Positions 17,014-25,201 of a stretch of 38,353 bases of DNA are shown in pieces; within the stretch, counting starts at the first letter, position 1; each line of letters begins with the position of its first letter. Under the pieces are notes generated by a model. The model saw only the letters and a program-made list of their open reading frames with translations, had not been told where the DNA came from and searched no databases. Location of the stretch: the NCBI GenBank assembly GCA_027406905.1, contig DAHZHT010000017.1:1-38353 (forward strand), written 5' to 3'. Both the position numbers and the translations under genes were made by a program. This stretch comes from Elusimicrobiota bacterium (GTDB taxonomy: Bacteria > Elusimicrobiota > Elusimicrobia > UBA1565 > UBA9628).

Positions 17014-17517
17014 ATGAAAAAATACACTATCTTAGTCGGTCACGGCGCCGTTCCCAAGGATGCGCCCAAATCCTTGGTGGAAGAATTTAAACGCTTAGAG
17101 AAAACATCTCCAGGATCTCCCGAACTAAAAGAGGTTGACCGCAAATTGCGAGCTTGGCCAAGAACTCCTCAAACCGACCCTTACAAAGAAGGCCTTGAGA
17201 AAATCGCGAAATCTCTCCAAAAACAAATGCCCGACCACTCAGTGCTTGAGGCCTATAACGAGTTTTGTTCTCCAAGCCTTGAAGAATCTTTAGAGTTTGC
17301 CGCCCGCCAAGGGGCTGACAGCATTACGGTGATCCCGACCATGTTTACGCGGGGAGGCGTCCACAGTGAAACGGAGATTCCCGATATCATCAAGAAGTTC
17401 TCAAAAGAGCGCCCGAAAATTTCTACTAATTACGTCTGGCCCTTTGACCTGGAAACTATCGCCAAGATGTTGGCCGAAGAGATTAACCGCGTTGAGAAAT
17501 CAGCGGTCTCTCTTTAA
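17014..17517 (+). CDS. CbiX/SirB-like chelatase family protein
   Basis: The 167-aa protein resembles the single-domain CbiX family, which inserts Co2+ or Fe2+ into sirohydrochlorin-type tetrapyrroles. Metal-binding His10 is in ILVGHGAVP and the second His117 is in TMFTRGGVHSETEIPDII, matching the family pattern of GHG near the N-terminus and GGxH about 105 residues later. The insert at about residues 30-55, including SPELKEVDRKLRAWPR, is longer than I expect. A heme- or cobalamin-related role is likely but the metal and substrate are not defined; no other tetrapyrrole biosynthesis gene is adjacent. A TATACT box ends eight bases upstream of the ATG with no Shine-Dalgarno. A 29-base gap precedes the next gene. 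Confidence 0.75.
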   Translation: MKKYTILVGHGAVPKDAPKSLVEEFKRLEKTSPGSPELKEVDRKLRAWPRTPQTDPYKEGLEKIAKSLQKQMPDHSVLEAYNEFCSPSLEESLEFAARQGADSITVIPTMFTRGGVHSETEIPDIIKKFSKERPKISTNYVWPFDLETIAKMLAEEINRVEKSAVSL

Positions 17518-17546
17518 TTAATTTTAGTTTTTTGCCGCAAGTTCCC

Positions 17547-19382
17547 ATGGAGAAACCAACCCTCCTTTACGACGGAGACTGTTATTTCTGCCGAAGCTGG
17601 GTTGCGCGCTGGAAAAAGACCTCGCAAAGCCTTGTTGAATTCCGCGCTTATCAGGAAGCCGGACATTTATTTCCCGAAATTCCGCCCAAGGATTTTGAAT
17701 CCGCCATCCAGTTGATCTATTCTCACCAACGTTTTTCGGGAGCGGAAGCGGTTTTTAGAACCCTCGCCATCGGAGGAAAAAAATGGCCTCTTTTTCTCTA
17801 TCAAAAAATCCCCTTTTTTAAGCCTGCCAGTGAAGGAATTTACCGCCTCATCGCCTCTCACCGCGGTTCTTTTTCAAGAATCACCAGGTTTTTGTGGGGC
17901 AATCACCTGGAAAACCCGCAATACGCTTTTTCTTCCTGGGTTTTTACGCGCCTTTTGGGCGCCGTTTATTTTTTCGCTTTTGGAGCGTTGATATTTCAAT
18001 GGAAGGGATTATGGTCTAGCCAAGGAATACTGCCCTCGGGGATTTATATTAACGCGCTCAAGTCTCACCTGGGGCTTAAGGCCTATTTTTTTTCTCCCAC
18101 CCTTTGCTGGATATTTCGGCAAGACGCATTTTTAGGTTTCTTGACATGGGGCGGAACCCTTTTTTCCTTATTCATAGTCTTTGGGATATGGGAGGGCCCT
18201 TCCATTTTAATGTGTTGGCTTTTTTATTTGTCACTAGTCGGAGTCGGGCAGGATTTTCTTAGTTTCCAATGGGATATCTTGCTTTTAGAAACAAGCCTTA
18301 TCGCCTGCTGGATGTTTCCATGGAGATTCTGGAAAGGCCTTGAAATTGAAGAACCTCGGCGTATCCCGCGAATTCTCCTAACGTTTTTATTGTTTAAACT
18401 TTCTTTTGAGTCCGGCTTGGTCAAGATTTTAAGCGGAGACCCCACCTGGCGCGATTTTACCGCGCTTTTTTATCATTATCAAACCCAGCCGCTCCCAACC
18501 TGGGTTGGCTGGTGGGCGTCGCAATCTCCCCATTGGTTTCTAAAAACTTCCGTGGCTGCCGTTTTAGCCATCGAACTGGGCGCGCCTTTTCTTCTTTTTC
18601 TTCCCCGCCGCGCCAAGATGCTGGGAGGAGCGCTTATGATTTTTCTTCAAGGCTTAATTGCCCTGACCGGAAATTATGGCTTTTTCAACTTGCTTGCGAT
18701 TACTCTTTGCGTTCTTTGTTTCGACGATTTTTTCTTTCAGGATGTTCTTAGGAAATGGTCTTCAAAATTCCGGCTTAAGGCCGCCCAACCGGCGCTAAAC
18801 CCCTGGAGACAAGTCTTCGCATTTTCTTTTGCCGCTCTCTGGGGAACACTCTCTTTGACCCAATTGACGGAAATGATAAAACCTCAAGCGCCGCCCAAAT
18901 TCCTTGAAAACCTGGATGCCGCTTTAAGCCCGCTTCATATTTCCAGTTCCTACGGCCCCTTCGCGGTGATGACGACCCATCGCTACGAAATCGTCATACA
19001 GGGAAGCGAAGATGGAATCTCTTGGGAAGACTACGATTTTAAATGGAAGCCGCAGGATTTGGGCCGCGCGCCTTCTTTTGTCGAACCTTATCAGCCACGA
19101 CTTGACTGGCAAATGTGGTTTGCGGCCCTTGAGCCGTATCAAAGGCGCTCTTGGTTTACCGCGTTTCTCGTGCGACTTTTGGAAGACTCTCCCAGCGTAT
19201 TATCTCTTTTAAAAAGCGACCCTTTTATCGCGGGCCCGCCTAAATACGTGCGCGCGCTCTTTTATGAATATCATTTCACGACGCCCGCCGAACGCCGATT
19301 GAGCGGACATTGGTGGAGAAGAGAATTTAAAGGGGCCTATTGCCCTATCTTGGCATTACAAGGAGATCAAAATGGCTCTTAG
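17547..19382 (+). CDS. DCC thiol-redox domain fused to a lipase maturation factor-like membrane protein
   Basis: The protein (611 aa from ATG 17547) joins two families. Residues 1-110 are a DUF393/DCC domain with LLYDGDCYFCRSW and redox Cys12/Cys15. From about residue 130 onward is a multi-helix membrane region (FTRLLGAVYFFAFGALIFQW and several further hydrophobic helices), then a soluble tail with YGPFAVMTTHRYEIVIQGS, FVEPYQPRLDWQMWFAA and PPKYVRALFYEYHFT, characteristic of the lipase maturation factor family (LMF1/LMF2-like). In animals LMF1 acts in lipase folding; the bacterial role is unknown. An in-frame TTG at 17532 could serve as start; neither has a clear ribosome site. It overlaps the next gene by 11 bases. 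Confidence 0.85.
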   Translation: MEKPTLLYDGDCYFCRSWVARWKKTSQSLVEFRAYQEAGHLFPEIPPKDFESAIQLIYSHQRFSGAEAVFRTLAIGGKKWPLFLYQKIPFFKPASEGIYRLIASHRGSFSRITRFLWGNHLENPQYAFSSWVFTRLLGAVYFFAFGALIFQWKGLWSSQGILPSGIYINALKSHLGLKAYFFSPTLCWIFRQDAFLGFLTWGGTLFSLFIVFGIWEGPSILMCWLFYLSLVGVGQDFLSFQWDILLLETSLIACWMFPWRFWKGLEIEEPRRIPRILLTFLLFKLSFESGLVKILSGDPTWRDFTALFYHYQTQPLPTWVGWWASQSPHWFLKTSVAAVLAIELGAPFLLFLPRRAKMLGGALMIFLQGLIALTGNYGFFNLLAITLCVLCFDDFFFQDVLRKWSSKFRLKAAQPALNPWRQVFAFSFAALWGTLSLTQLTEMIKPQAPPKFLENLDAALSPLHISSSYGPFAVMTTHRYEIVIQGSEDGISWEDYDFKWKPQDLGRAPSFVEPYQPRLDWQMWFAALEPYQRRSWFTAFLVRLLEDSPSVLSLLKSDPFIAGPPKYVRALFYEYHFTTPAERRLSGHWWRREFKGAYCPILALQGDQNGS

Positions 19383-20145
19383 AATTCTCATTACCGGAGC
19401 CTCCTCCGGCATTGGACGAGCAATGGCCGTTGAACTGGCGAAAGAAAAAAATAAAATCGCCATCACCGGCAGGCGAGAAGACAAATTGCGGGAAACGGCC
19501 GAACAAATCGAAAAAGAAGGCGGAGAAGCGCTAGTCTTGGCGGGAGACACGACCAATCCTCAAACCGTCGCCCGGCATTACATCGAAATTAAAAACCAAT
19601 GGGGCGGATTGGATTGGGCGATTCTCAATGCCGGCATCAGCCTAAGAAACCCGGGAACGAAATTTTCCGCCGATATCTACAGAAAAACTTTTGAAACAAA
19701 CGTGTTTGGCGCAACTTATTGGCTTGAAGCGATTATCCCCGACATGGTCAAAGCCAAAAACGGCGTTATCGCGGGTATTTCAAGTCTCGCGGGCTTTGTC
19801 GGACTTCCTCAATCGGGGGCTTATTCCTCGAGCAAATCGGCTCTTTTAATTCTTCTTGAATCTCTGCGCGTTGATTTAGCCGCGTCGAATATTTCCGTCA
19901 TCACGATATGCCCCGGGTTCATTAAAAGCGAGATGACCGACAAAAACGACCCTAGAGACATGGTCTTTGTTTTGGACGCTCAAACCGGAGCCAGAAAAAT
20001 CATCCAGGCGATCAAAAAGAAAAAACGACTGTTTTATTTTCCTTGGCCGCTGGCCCTTCCAATGAGGTGGATTTTGCCCAACCTGCCCCGCAGCTTTTAT
20101 GATTTCATCGCCCGACATGCCATCAAAAGGCGTCTTAAAGATTAG
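19372..20145 (+). CDS. Short-chain dehydrogenase/reductase
   Basis: The 257-aa protein is a classical SDR with TGASSGIG (residues 8-15) for cofactor binding, LNAGISLRN containing the NAG motif, and the catalytic set Ser-Tyr-Lys in GISSLAGFVGLPQ and YSSSK. The C-terminus (LPNLPRSFYDFIARHAIKRR) is basic and partly hydrophobic, with a PWPLALPMRWIL stretch that suggests membrane association, as seen in the DHRS7/YqjQ-like SDR group. The substrate cannot be assigned. AAGGAGATCAAA precedes the ATG, which lies within the last codons of the LMF fusion (11-base overlap), so the two genes form one unit. The tRNA gene follows. Confidence 0.9.
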   Translation: MALRILITGASSGIGRAMAVELAKEKNKIAITGRREDKLRETAEQIEKEGGEALVLAGDTTNPQTVARHYIEIKNQWGGLDWAILNAGISLRNPGTKFSADIYRKTFETNVFGATYWLEAIIPDMVKAKNGVIAGISSLAGFVGLPQSGAYSSSKSALLILLESLRVDLAASNISVITICPGFIKSEMTDKNDPRDMVFVLDAQTGARKIIQAIKKKKRLFYFPWPLALPMRWILPNLPRSFYDFIARHAIKRRLKD

Positions 20146-20170
20146 AAAAAATGTTAGAATAGCCCAAGTT

Positions 20171-20247
20171 GGGGTCGTGGTGTAGTTGGCTAACACGCCG
20201 CCCTGTCAAGGCGGAGACCGCGGGTTCAAGTCCCGTCGACCCCGCCA
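20171..20247 (+). tRNA. tRNA-Asp (anticodon GTC)
   Basis: A complete cloverleaf can be drawn: acceptor GGGGTCG (20171-20177) pairs with CGACCCC (20237-20243), the D arm is GTGT...ACAC, the anticodon stem CCGCC/GGCGG encloses the loop CTGTCAA with anticodon GTC at 20205-20207, and the T arm has loop TTCAAGT. The variable region is five bases. Discriminator G and an encoded CCA end at 20247. GTC reads Asp codons. A TGTTAGAAT extended -10 box lies 10-18 bases upstream. Confidence 0.97.
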
Positions 20248-20285
20248 GTTCTTTCCCCCAAGATTCAAAAAGGTAGAATATAGCG

Positions 20286-21035
20286 ATGAGCTCCATTCAA
20301 AGCGCGGGTATGGAAAAAGAAGATCGGAAACTCGATCTGAGGGAAAAAGGCGCGGTCAAAAATGGAGAAGCGCAATTTTTAGACCAAAGGCTGTTTATTC
20401 AGATCCAGGTTTTTACCGGATGCGAGGATCTAAAGGCCCTCGAGCATCCGCTTGAGAATCTCAAATTTCCCGCCGTGCTCTATGAAAACCTTCATGACCC
20501 CAAAGGCATAGCCCTTTTGACCATGAGCCAAAACCCCGAGCATTTTTTTACCCGCACGCGGCCTCTTTTTTCCTCAAGACCTTGGGCGCAGCTTTCGCTC
20601 AAGCCCGATTATTCTTTTTTTGGGCGCACTTATTCCCTGGGCTATGAGCCCAATCTGGAAGACTGGCTTCTCAAACGTCCGCAGCGCGTCATTTTAGATG
20701 AGCAATTTCCCTGGGCCGTGTGGTATCCGCTCCGGAGAACAGGCGCTTTCTCCAGGTTAAGCCATCAAGAACAAATGCAGATTCTCAAGGAACATGGTCA
20801 AATCGGCCGCCTCTTTGGAGATTCCGGCTTGGCTCAGGACATACGCCTGTCTTGCACGGGCCTCGATCAAAATGACAACGATTTCGTCATCGGCCTCATC
20901 GGAAAAGAGCTTTTTCCCCTCTCGGCTTTAGTGGAAAAAATGAGGCCAACGCAGCAAACCTCGACCTACATTCAAAACATGGGGCCCTTTTTTATAGGAC
21001 GGGCAGTCTGGAAAAGCCCGAAAATGGAGGATTAA
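20286..21035 (+). CDS. Chlorite dismutase/HemQ family heme protein
   Basis: The 249-aa sequence shows the C-terminal half typical of the chlorite dismutase superfamily: FPWAVWYPLRRTGAF, the axial heme-ligand motif ILKEHGQIGRLFG with His170, DIRLSCTGLDQNDNDFVIGL, LVEKMRPTQQTSTYI with Arg220 as a possible distal residue, and NMGPFFIGRAVW. Family members include chlorite dismutases and coproheme decarboxylase (HemQ); the sequence alone does not decide which. The extra N-terminal 30 residues are polar. A TAGAAT box ends six bases before the ATG and no ribosome site is present. An internal ATG at 20310 is a possible alternative. The GIY-YIG-like gene follows four bases after the stop. Confidence 0.85.
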   Translation: MSSIQSAGMEKEDRKLDLREKGAVKNGEAQFLDQRLFIQIQVFTGCEDLKALEHPLENLKFPAVLYENLHDPKGIALLTMSQNPEHFFTRTRPLFSSRPWAQLSLKPDYSFFGRTYSLGYEPNLEDWLLKRPQRVILDEQFPWAVWYPLRRTGAFSRLSHQEQMQILKEHGQIGRLFGDSGLAQDIRLSCTGLDQNDNDFVIGLIGKELFPLSALVEKMRPTQQTSTYIQNMGPFFIGRAVWKSPKMED

Positions 21036-21039
21036 ACCA

Positions 21040-21486
21040 ATGACTCAGCCAACCGCAGAAAAACGCGTGTTCAAAATCAAGATGTCCAAGCGTTGCTTTC
21101 GCTTTAAACCCGAGGCGTTGATGAATCACGCCCCGCAAGCTCCGGGAGTTTATGAGTTCGTAGTTTTTGACGAACAGGGAAACGGAACCGTTCTCTACGT
21201 CGGTTTGGCTCTTCCCCCCTTGACTATCCATGAAGCTCTCAGGCGACATTTGGAAAACGAAATGTCTCCCAAGGCCGAGGTTCTTTTCCAGAAAACTCCC
21301 GACGTCTACTTTGATTACGTCGCTGGTGGAGACATCGAATCTACCGATGACCTTAAAGACATCGCCTTTTCTTTCTGCGAAAAGCACAAACCCGTCCTCA
21401 ATGAAAAGCCGTGGGAGGCTTCCGGACGATACGGCTCCGTTGAGACAGAAGAAATCGAGCAGGGCTCTGGCGGCGGATGCCGCTGA
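21040..21486 (+). CDS. Small GIY-YIG-like protein
   Basis: The 148-aa protein has GVYEF (residues 36-40) and VLYVGLA (51-57) in the GIY and YIG positions, an Arg-rich helix IHEALRRHL, and a KPVLNEKP element with the Asn expected near the end of the GIY-YIG core. In UvrC-type enzymes the metal-binding Glu lies nine residues before the Pro; here that position is Ala109, so nuclease activity is uncertain. The C-terminus, [11 protein letters not shown], ends with a Gly-rich Cys tail of unknown purpose. GGAGG precedes the start by eight bases. It is sandwiched between the chlorite dismutase family gene and icd with small gaps (4 and 14 bases), so it is cotranscribed. No partner function is established. 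Confidence 0.6.
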   Translation: MTQPTAEKRVFKIKMSKRCFRFKPEALMNHAPQAPGVYEFVVFDEQGNGTVLYVGLALPPLTIHEALRRHLENEMSPKAEVLFQKTPDVYFDYVAGGDIESTDDLKDIAFSFCEKHKPVLNEKPWEASGRYGSVETEEIEQGSGGGCR

Positions 21487-21500
21487 TAAAGGAGAAAACC

Positions 21501-22874
21501 ATGACCTCTTATAAAAAGATTCAAGTTCCTCAAGAAGGGCAAAAAATTGAACTAAAAAATGGAAAACTCTCCGTCCCCGATTTTCCCATTATTCCCTTTT
21601 TCGCCGGAGACGGAACCGGCCCCGATATCTGGCGAGCGACCCGGCATGTTTTAGACCAAGCCATCAAAACCGCTTACTCCGGCAAGAAAAAAATTGTCTG
21701 GATGGAAATCTACGCCGGTCTCTCGGCCCTGAAAAATTACGATAAAGACACTGTTTTGCCGCAGGAAACCTTGGACGCCATCAATGAATTTCGCGTCGCG
21801 ATTAAAGGACCCCTGACCACGCCCGTGGGCGGGCACAAATTCGTATGTCTGGTTTGTTCTGCCGAGCAAAATGAAGACAACGGGCGCCGTCCGGAAAAAT
21901 GCGTTAAATGCGGCTCTGAATGGCTCACGCCGCGCTTTCGTTCGGTCAACGTTCAACTCCGGCAAAAGCTGGATCTTTACGCCTGCGTCAGGCCCGTTCG
22001 CTGGTTTAAAGGGGTTCCCTGTCCGGTGAAAGAACCGGAAAAATTCAATATCGTCATCTTCCGGGAAAACACCGAGGACGTTTACGCGGGCATCGAATTT
22101 GAAAACGGAACTCCGGAACAAAAAAAGGTCTATGATTTTTTAACCAAGGAAATGGGAAAAAAATTCAACCCGGACAGCGGCATTGGAATCAAGCCCATTT
22201 CCAAGACCGGGAGCCAACGGCTGATCCGCATGGCGATTCAATATGCCATCGATCACCAAAAGCCATCAGTCACCATTGTTCACAAAGGCAATATCCAGAA
22301 ATTCACCGAGGGAGCCTTCCGCGATTGGGGATATGAGGTTGCCAAGACCGAATTCCGAGATAAGATCGTCACCGAAGCGGAATTATGGGACAAGCATAAT
22401 GGAAAACTTCCCGCGGGTAAAATCTTGATCAAAGACCGTATCGCCGACCAAACGTTCCAACAACTTCTCTTAAGGCCCGATGAATACAGCGTTTTGGCCA
22501 CTCCAAACCTTAACGGCGACTATATCTCTGACGCGGCCGCGGCCCAGGTCGGGGGTTTGGGCATCGCCCCTGGAGCCAATATTGGAGATAAAGCGGCTCT
22601 CTTTGAAGCGACCCACGGCACCGCGCCCAAATACACCGACAAGGACATGGTCAACCCCGGCTCTTTGATTTTGTCGGGAGTTATGATGCTTGAGCATCTC
22701 GGCTGGCAAGAAGCGGCGAATTTAATTGTCTCCGCTCTTGAACAGACGATTCAAGATAAAACCGTCACCTACGATCTCGAGCGCCAGATGACGGGAGCCA
22801 AAAAACTCAAGACCTCCGAATTCGGAGAAGCCATCGCGCGCCATATGGGAAAAGCGGCTTCCGTTGCGGCGTGA
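21501..22874 (+). CDS. icd: Isocitrate dehydrogenase with a four-cysteine insertion
   Basis: This is an isocitrate dehydrogenase (457 aa), which oxidises isocitrate to 2-oxoglutarate in the TCA cycle; it resembles the E. coli Icd type. Motifs include [71 protein letters not shown] and [13 protein letters not shown]. Between GPLTTPVGG and FRSVNV lies an extra stretch of about 34 residues (112-145) with Cys116, Cys119, Cys134 and Cys137, absent from E. coli Icd and accounting for most of the 40-residue length excess. I chose the ATG at 21501, which has AAGGAG; an earlier ATG at 21477 lies inside the previous gene. Cofactor preference (NADP or NAD) is not assigned. Confidence 0.93.
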   Translation: MTSYKKIQVPQEGQKIELKNGKLSVPDFPIIPFFAGDGTGPDIWRATRHVLDQAIKTAYSGKKKIVWMEIYAGLSALKNYDKDTVLPQETLDAINEFRVAIKGPLTTPVGGHKFVCLVCSAEQNEDNGRRPEKCVKCGSEWLTPRFRSVNVQLRQKLDLYACVRPVRWFKGVPCPVKEPEKFNIVIFRENTEDVYAGIEFENGTPEQKKVYDFLTKEMGKKFNPDSGIGIKPISKTGSQRLIRMAIQYAIDHQKPSVTIVHKGNIQKFTEGAFRDWGYEVAKTEFRDKIVTEAELWDKHNGKLPAGKILIKDRIADQTFQQLLLRPDEYSVLATPNLNGDYISDAAAAQVGGLGIAPGANIGDKAALFEATHGTAPKYTDKDMVNPGSLILSGVMMLEHLGWQEAANLIVSALEQTIQDKTVTYDLERQMTGAKKLKTSEFGEAIARHMGKAASVAA

Positions 22875-23827
22875 ACCAAAAAAATCAAAGTCTCAGCGTC
22901 ATTATTCCGGTCTATAACGAAGAGGAAAGTCTTCCCTCCTTCGCGGAAGAGCTGATTGCGGCGGTCTCCAAAATTCCGATGCCTTGGGAGATCATCTTTG
23001 TAGATGACGGCTCTTCCGACCAATCCCAAGCGGTGATTAGGAAAATCGCCGCGACAGACTCGCGAGTTAAGGGCGTATTTTTGGGAAGAAATGCGGGACA
23101 AACCTCGGCTTTATCCGCCGGTATTCAAAAATCTTCGGGAACCTTAATCGCCTCCCTTGACGCCGACGGACAAAACGACCCCAAGGACCTCGAACGGCTG
23201 ATTTCCAAGCTCAACGAAGGCTATGATGTCGTCAGCGGCTGGAGAAAAAACAGAAAAGACCCTTGGCTTAACCGCAGGCTTCCCTCTCAAATAGCCAACG
23301 CGCTTATCTCACGGGTTACCGGAGTCTACCTGCACGATTATGGATGCAGCCTTAAACTTTACAAGACCGAATATTTAAAACCAATTCGGCTTTATGGAGA
23401 GATGCACCGTTTTGTCCCGGCCTTCGCCGGATTTTTGGGAGCCAAAATTACGGAGTTGGAAGTCAATCATCGTCCCCGAATAAAGGGGAAGTCTAAGTAC
23501 GGAATTTCCAGGACTCTTAAGGTCATTTTGGATTTACTGACCGTTAAGTTCATGGATTCTTACATGGGAAAACCCATCTATCTTTTCGGCGGCGGCGGAA
23601 TCATCATGATGCTACTGGGAGCGCTCGCGGCGGCAATCACCCTCTACAAAAAGTTCGCTCTGGGGATATTCGTCAAAGATCAGCCTCTCTTTCAGGTAGC
23701 GATTTTTTTCTCTTTGATTGGTTTTCAGCTTCTGCTTTTGGGGCTCTTGGCCGAGATTTTGGTCCGCACCTATTTTGACATCAAGGATAAAAATTCTTAT
23801 TTTATCCGCGAAACGGTCGGTTTTTAA
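22871..23827 (+). CDS. Family 2 glycosyltransferase (DPM1/GtrB-like)
   Basis: This 318-aa membrane glycosyltransferase probably transfers a sugar from a nucleotide donor to a polyprenyl phosphate. The GT-A domain has [15 protein letters not shown] at the start, [13 protein letters not shown], and [16 protein letters not shown] with the metal-binding [23 protein letters not shown] follows, a family landmark. Two C-terminal membrane helices ([20 protein letters not shown] and [20 protein letters not shown]) fit GtrB/ArnC-like enzymes. It starts with GTG overlapping the icd stop (GTGA, four bases), so it is coupled to icd though unrelated in function. Confidence 0.9.
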   Translation: MNQKNQSLSVIIPVYNEEESLPSFAEELIAAVSKIPMPWEIIFVDDGSSDQSQAVIRKIAATDSRVKGVFLGRNAGQTSALSAGIQKSSGTLIASLDADGQNDPKDLERLISKLNEGYDVVSGWRKNRKDPWLNRRLPSQIANALISRVTGVYLHDYGCSLKLYKTEYLKPIRLYGEMHRFVPAFAGFLGAKITELEVNHRPRIKGKSKYGISRTLKVILDLLTVKFMDSYMGKPIYLFGGGGIIMMLLGALAAAITLYKKFALGIFVKDQPLFQVAIFFSLIGFQLLLLGLLAEILVRTYFDIKDKNSYFIRETVGF

Positions 23828-23856
23828 GTAAAATATCCTTTCAGGAGATTATTTCA

Positions 23857-24084
23857 ATGCCTAATCCAAAAAGAAAACACACACGTTCCAGAAGAGACAG
23901 TCGCCGCTCTCAAAACTGGAAGCTTGAGCGTCCCTCTTTAAGCCCGTGTCCAAACCCGGATTGCAAAAAGATGCGTCCGGCTCACACGGTCTGCCCTCAC
24001 TGCGGGTTCTACAAAGGGCGCATCGCCGTCATGCCCAAAGTAGAAAAAGCGAAACCTCAAAGCGAAGGCGAAGCGGGATCTTAA
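23857..24084 (+). CDS. rpmF: 50S ribosomal protein bL32
   Basis: The 75-aa protein matches bL32: an N-terminal basic stretch PNPKRKHTRSRRDSRRSQNWKL, then a zinc ribbon and a VCPHCGFYKGR ending. The first pair of ligands is spaced Cys-x4-Cys (CPNPDC) rather than the more common Cys-x2-Cys, and the second is Cys-x2-Cys (CPHC). The C-terminal tail after KGR is longer than usual and acidic. AGGAGATT precedes the start. In many bacteria rpmF precedes plsX and fab genes; here it stands between a glycosyltransferase and an Old Yellow Enzyme and is followed by a terminator. Confidence 0.92.
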   Translation: MPNPKRKHTRSRRDSRRSQNWKLERPSLSPCPNPDCKKMRPAHTVCPHCGFYKGRIAVMPKVEKAKPQSEGEAGS

Positions 24085-24096
24085 ATAAAAAGAATG

Positions 24097-24129
24097 AAGG
24101 GCGAGGTATAAATCTCGCCCTTTTTCTTT
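24097..24129 (+). terminator. Rho-independent terminator after rpmF
   Basis: AAGGGCGAG (24097-24105) and CTCGCCCTT (24114-24122) form a nine-pair stem around the 8-base loop GTATAAAT, with the T-rich run TTTTTCTTT at 24121-24129. The next gene begins only four bases later, so it likely has its own promoter; a TATAAA in the loop is a weak candidate without a -35. Confidence 0.88.
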
Positions 24130-24133
24130 AGCT

Positions 24134-25201
24134 ATGTCTTTTCTTTTTTCTCCCCTTAAAATTCGAGAGATTACCTTCAAAAACCGCATTTTTGTCTCTC
24201 CGATGTGCCAATACTCAAGCGAAAATGGGAAAGCGACCGATTGGCATTTGGTTCACTTGGGCAGCCGCGCCGTCGGCGGAGCCGCGTTAGTTATCGTTGA
24301 AGCTACCGCCGTTTCACCAGAAGGACGAATCTCTCCCGCTGATATGGGACTGTGGTCTAAAGAACAAGCTGTCGCGCTCAAGAAAATCACCTCCTTCATT
24401 AAAAGTCAGAACTCAATTCCCGGCATCCAGATCGCCCATGCGGGAAGAAAAGCCTCAACTCCAAAGCCCTGGGATCAAAAATACAAGGTTTTTATTCCCG
24501 CCTCCGCTGGTGGATGGACGCCCTTAGCGCCTTCGGCTATCGCCTTTGGCGAGGGATATCCCACGCCTCATGCGCTGAGCTTAAAAGAAATCCAGAAAAT
24601 AATACAGGAGTGGAAAAAAAGCGCATCCCTGGCCCTTCAAGCCGGATTTCAAACCCTTGAACTTCACTTCGCGCATGGATATCTCATCCATTCTTTTTTG
24701 TCGCCCCTTTCCAACCATAGAACCGATGACTTCGGCGGGACTTTAAACAATCGAATGGAACTTGCCATCCAAATCGCGAAAAAAGTCAGACAGGTCTGGC
24801 CACAGGAATATCCTCTTTTTGCCCGCATCTCCGCTACCGACTGGACGGAGGGCGGATGGGACCTTCCAAGCTCGGTGGAGCTAGCGAAAAAATTAAAATC
24901 TGTCGGGGTCGATTTAATTGATTGCTCCAGCGGCGGAGTGATTCCTCACGCGAAAATTCCCGTCGCGCCCGGATATCAAGTCCCGTTTGCAAAAGAAATA
25001 CGCCAAAAGGCCTCTATTCTCACCGGAGCCGTCGGCATGATAACGGAACCTCAGCAAGCCGAAGACATTCTCTCATCCCAAAAAGCCGACGCGATTTTAA
25101 TGGCTCGAGAATTTTTACGCACGCCTTATTGGCCCTTTAAGGCCGCCAAGGCTTTAAACGAAAAGTTGGAAACCCCGCCCCAATATCTAAGAGCGTTTTA
25201 A
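24134..25201 (+). CDS. NADH:flavin oxidoreductase, Old Yellow Enzyme (YqjM-like)
   Basis: The 355-aa protein is an FMN-dependent ene-reductase of the thermophilic-like OYE class represented by YqjM. Visible landmarks are FVSPMCQYSSENGKATDWH with Cys25, which in YqjM tunes the flavin, IQIAHAGRKAS, ELHFAHGYLIHSFLSPLSNH, and near the C-terminus TGAVGMI and ADAILMAREFLRTPYWPF. The physiological substrate is unknown; such enzymes reduce electrophilic alkenes and may serve detoxification. It starts right behind the rpmF terminator, without a clear Shine-Dalgarno. Its stop overlaps the bcp stop by four bases in convergent orientation. Confidence 0.92.
   Translation: MSFLFSPLKIREITFKNRIFVSPMCQYSSENGKATDWHLVHLGSRAVGGAALVIVEATAVSPEGRISPADMGLWSKEQAVALKKITSFIKSQNSIPGIQIAHAGRKASTPKPWDQKYKVFIPASAGGWTPLAPSAIAFGEGYPTPHALSLKEIQKIIQEWKKSASLALQAGFQTLELHFAHGYLIHSFLSPLSNHRTDDFGGTLNNRMELAIQIAKKVRQVWPQEYPLFARISATDWTEGGWDLPSSVELAKKLKSVGVDLIDCSSGGVIPHAKIPVAPGYQVPFAKEIRQKASILTGAVGMITEPQQAEDILSSQKADAILMAREFLRTPYWPFKAAKALNEKLETPPQYLRAF

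Noticed and set aside
20186..20455. Plus-strand open frame running through the tRNA
   Set aside because: It begins inside tRNA-Asp and overlaps the Cld family gene in another frame; its sequence is low-complexity and basic.
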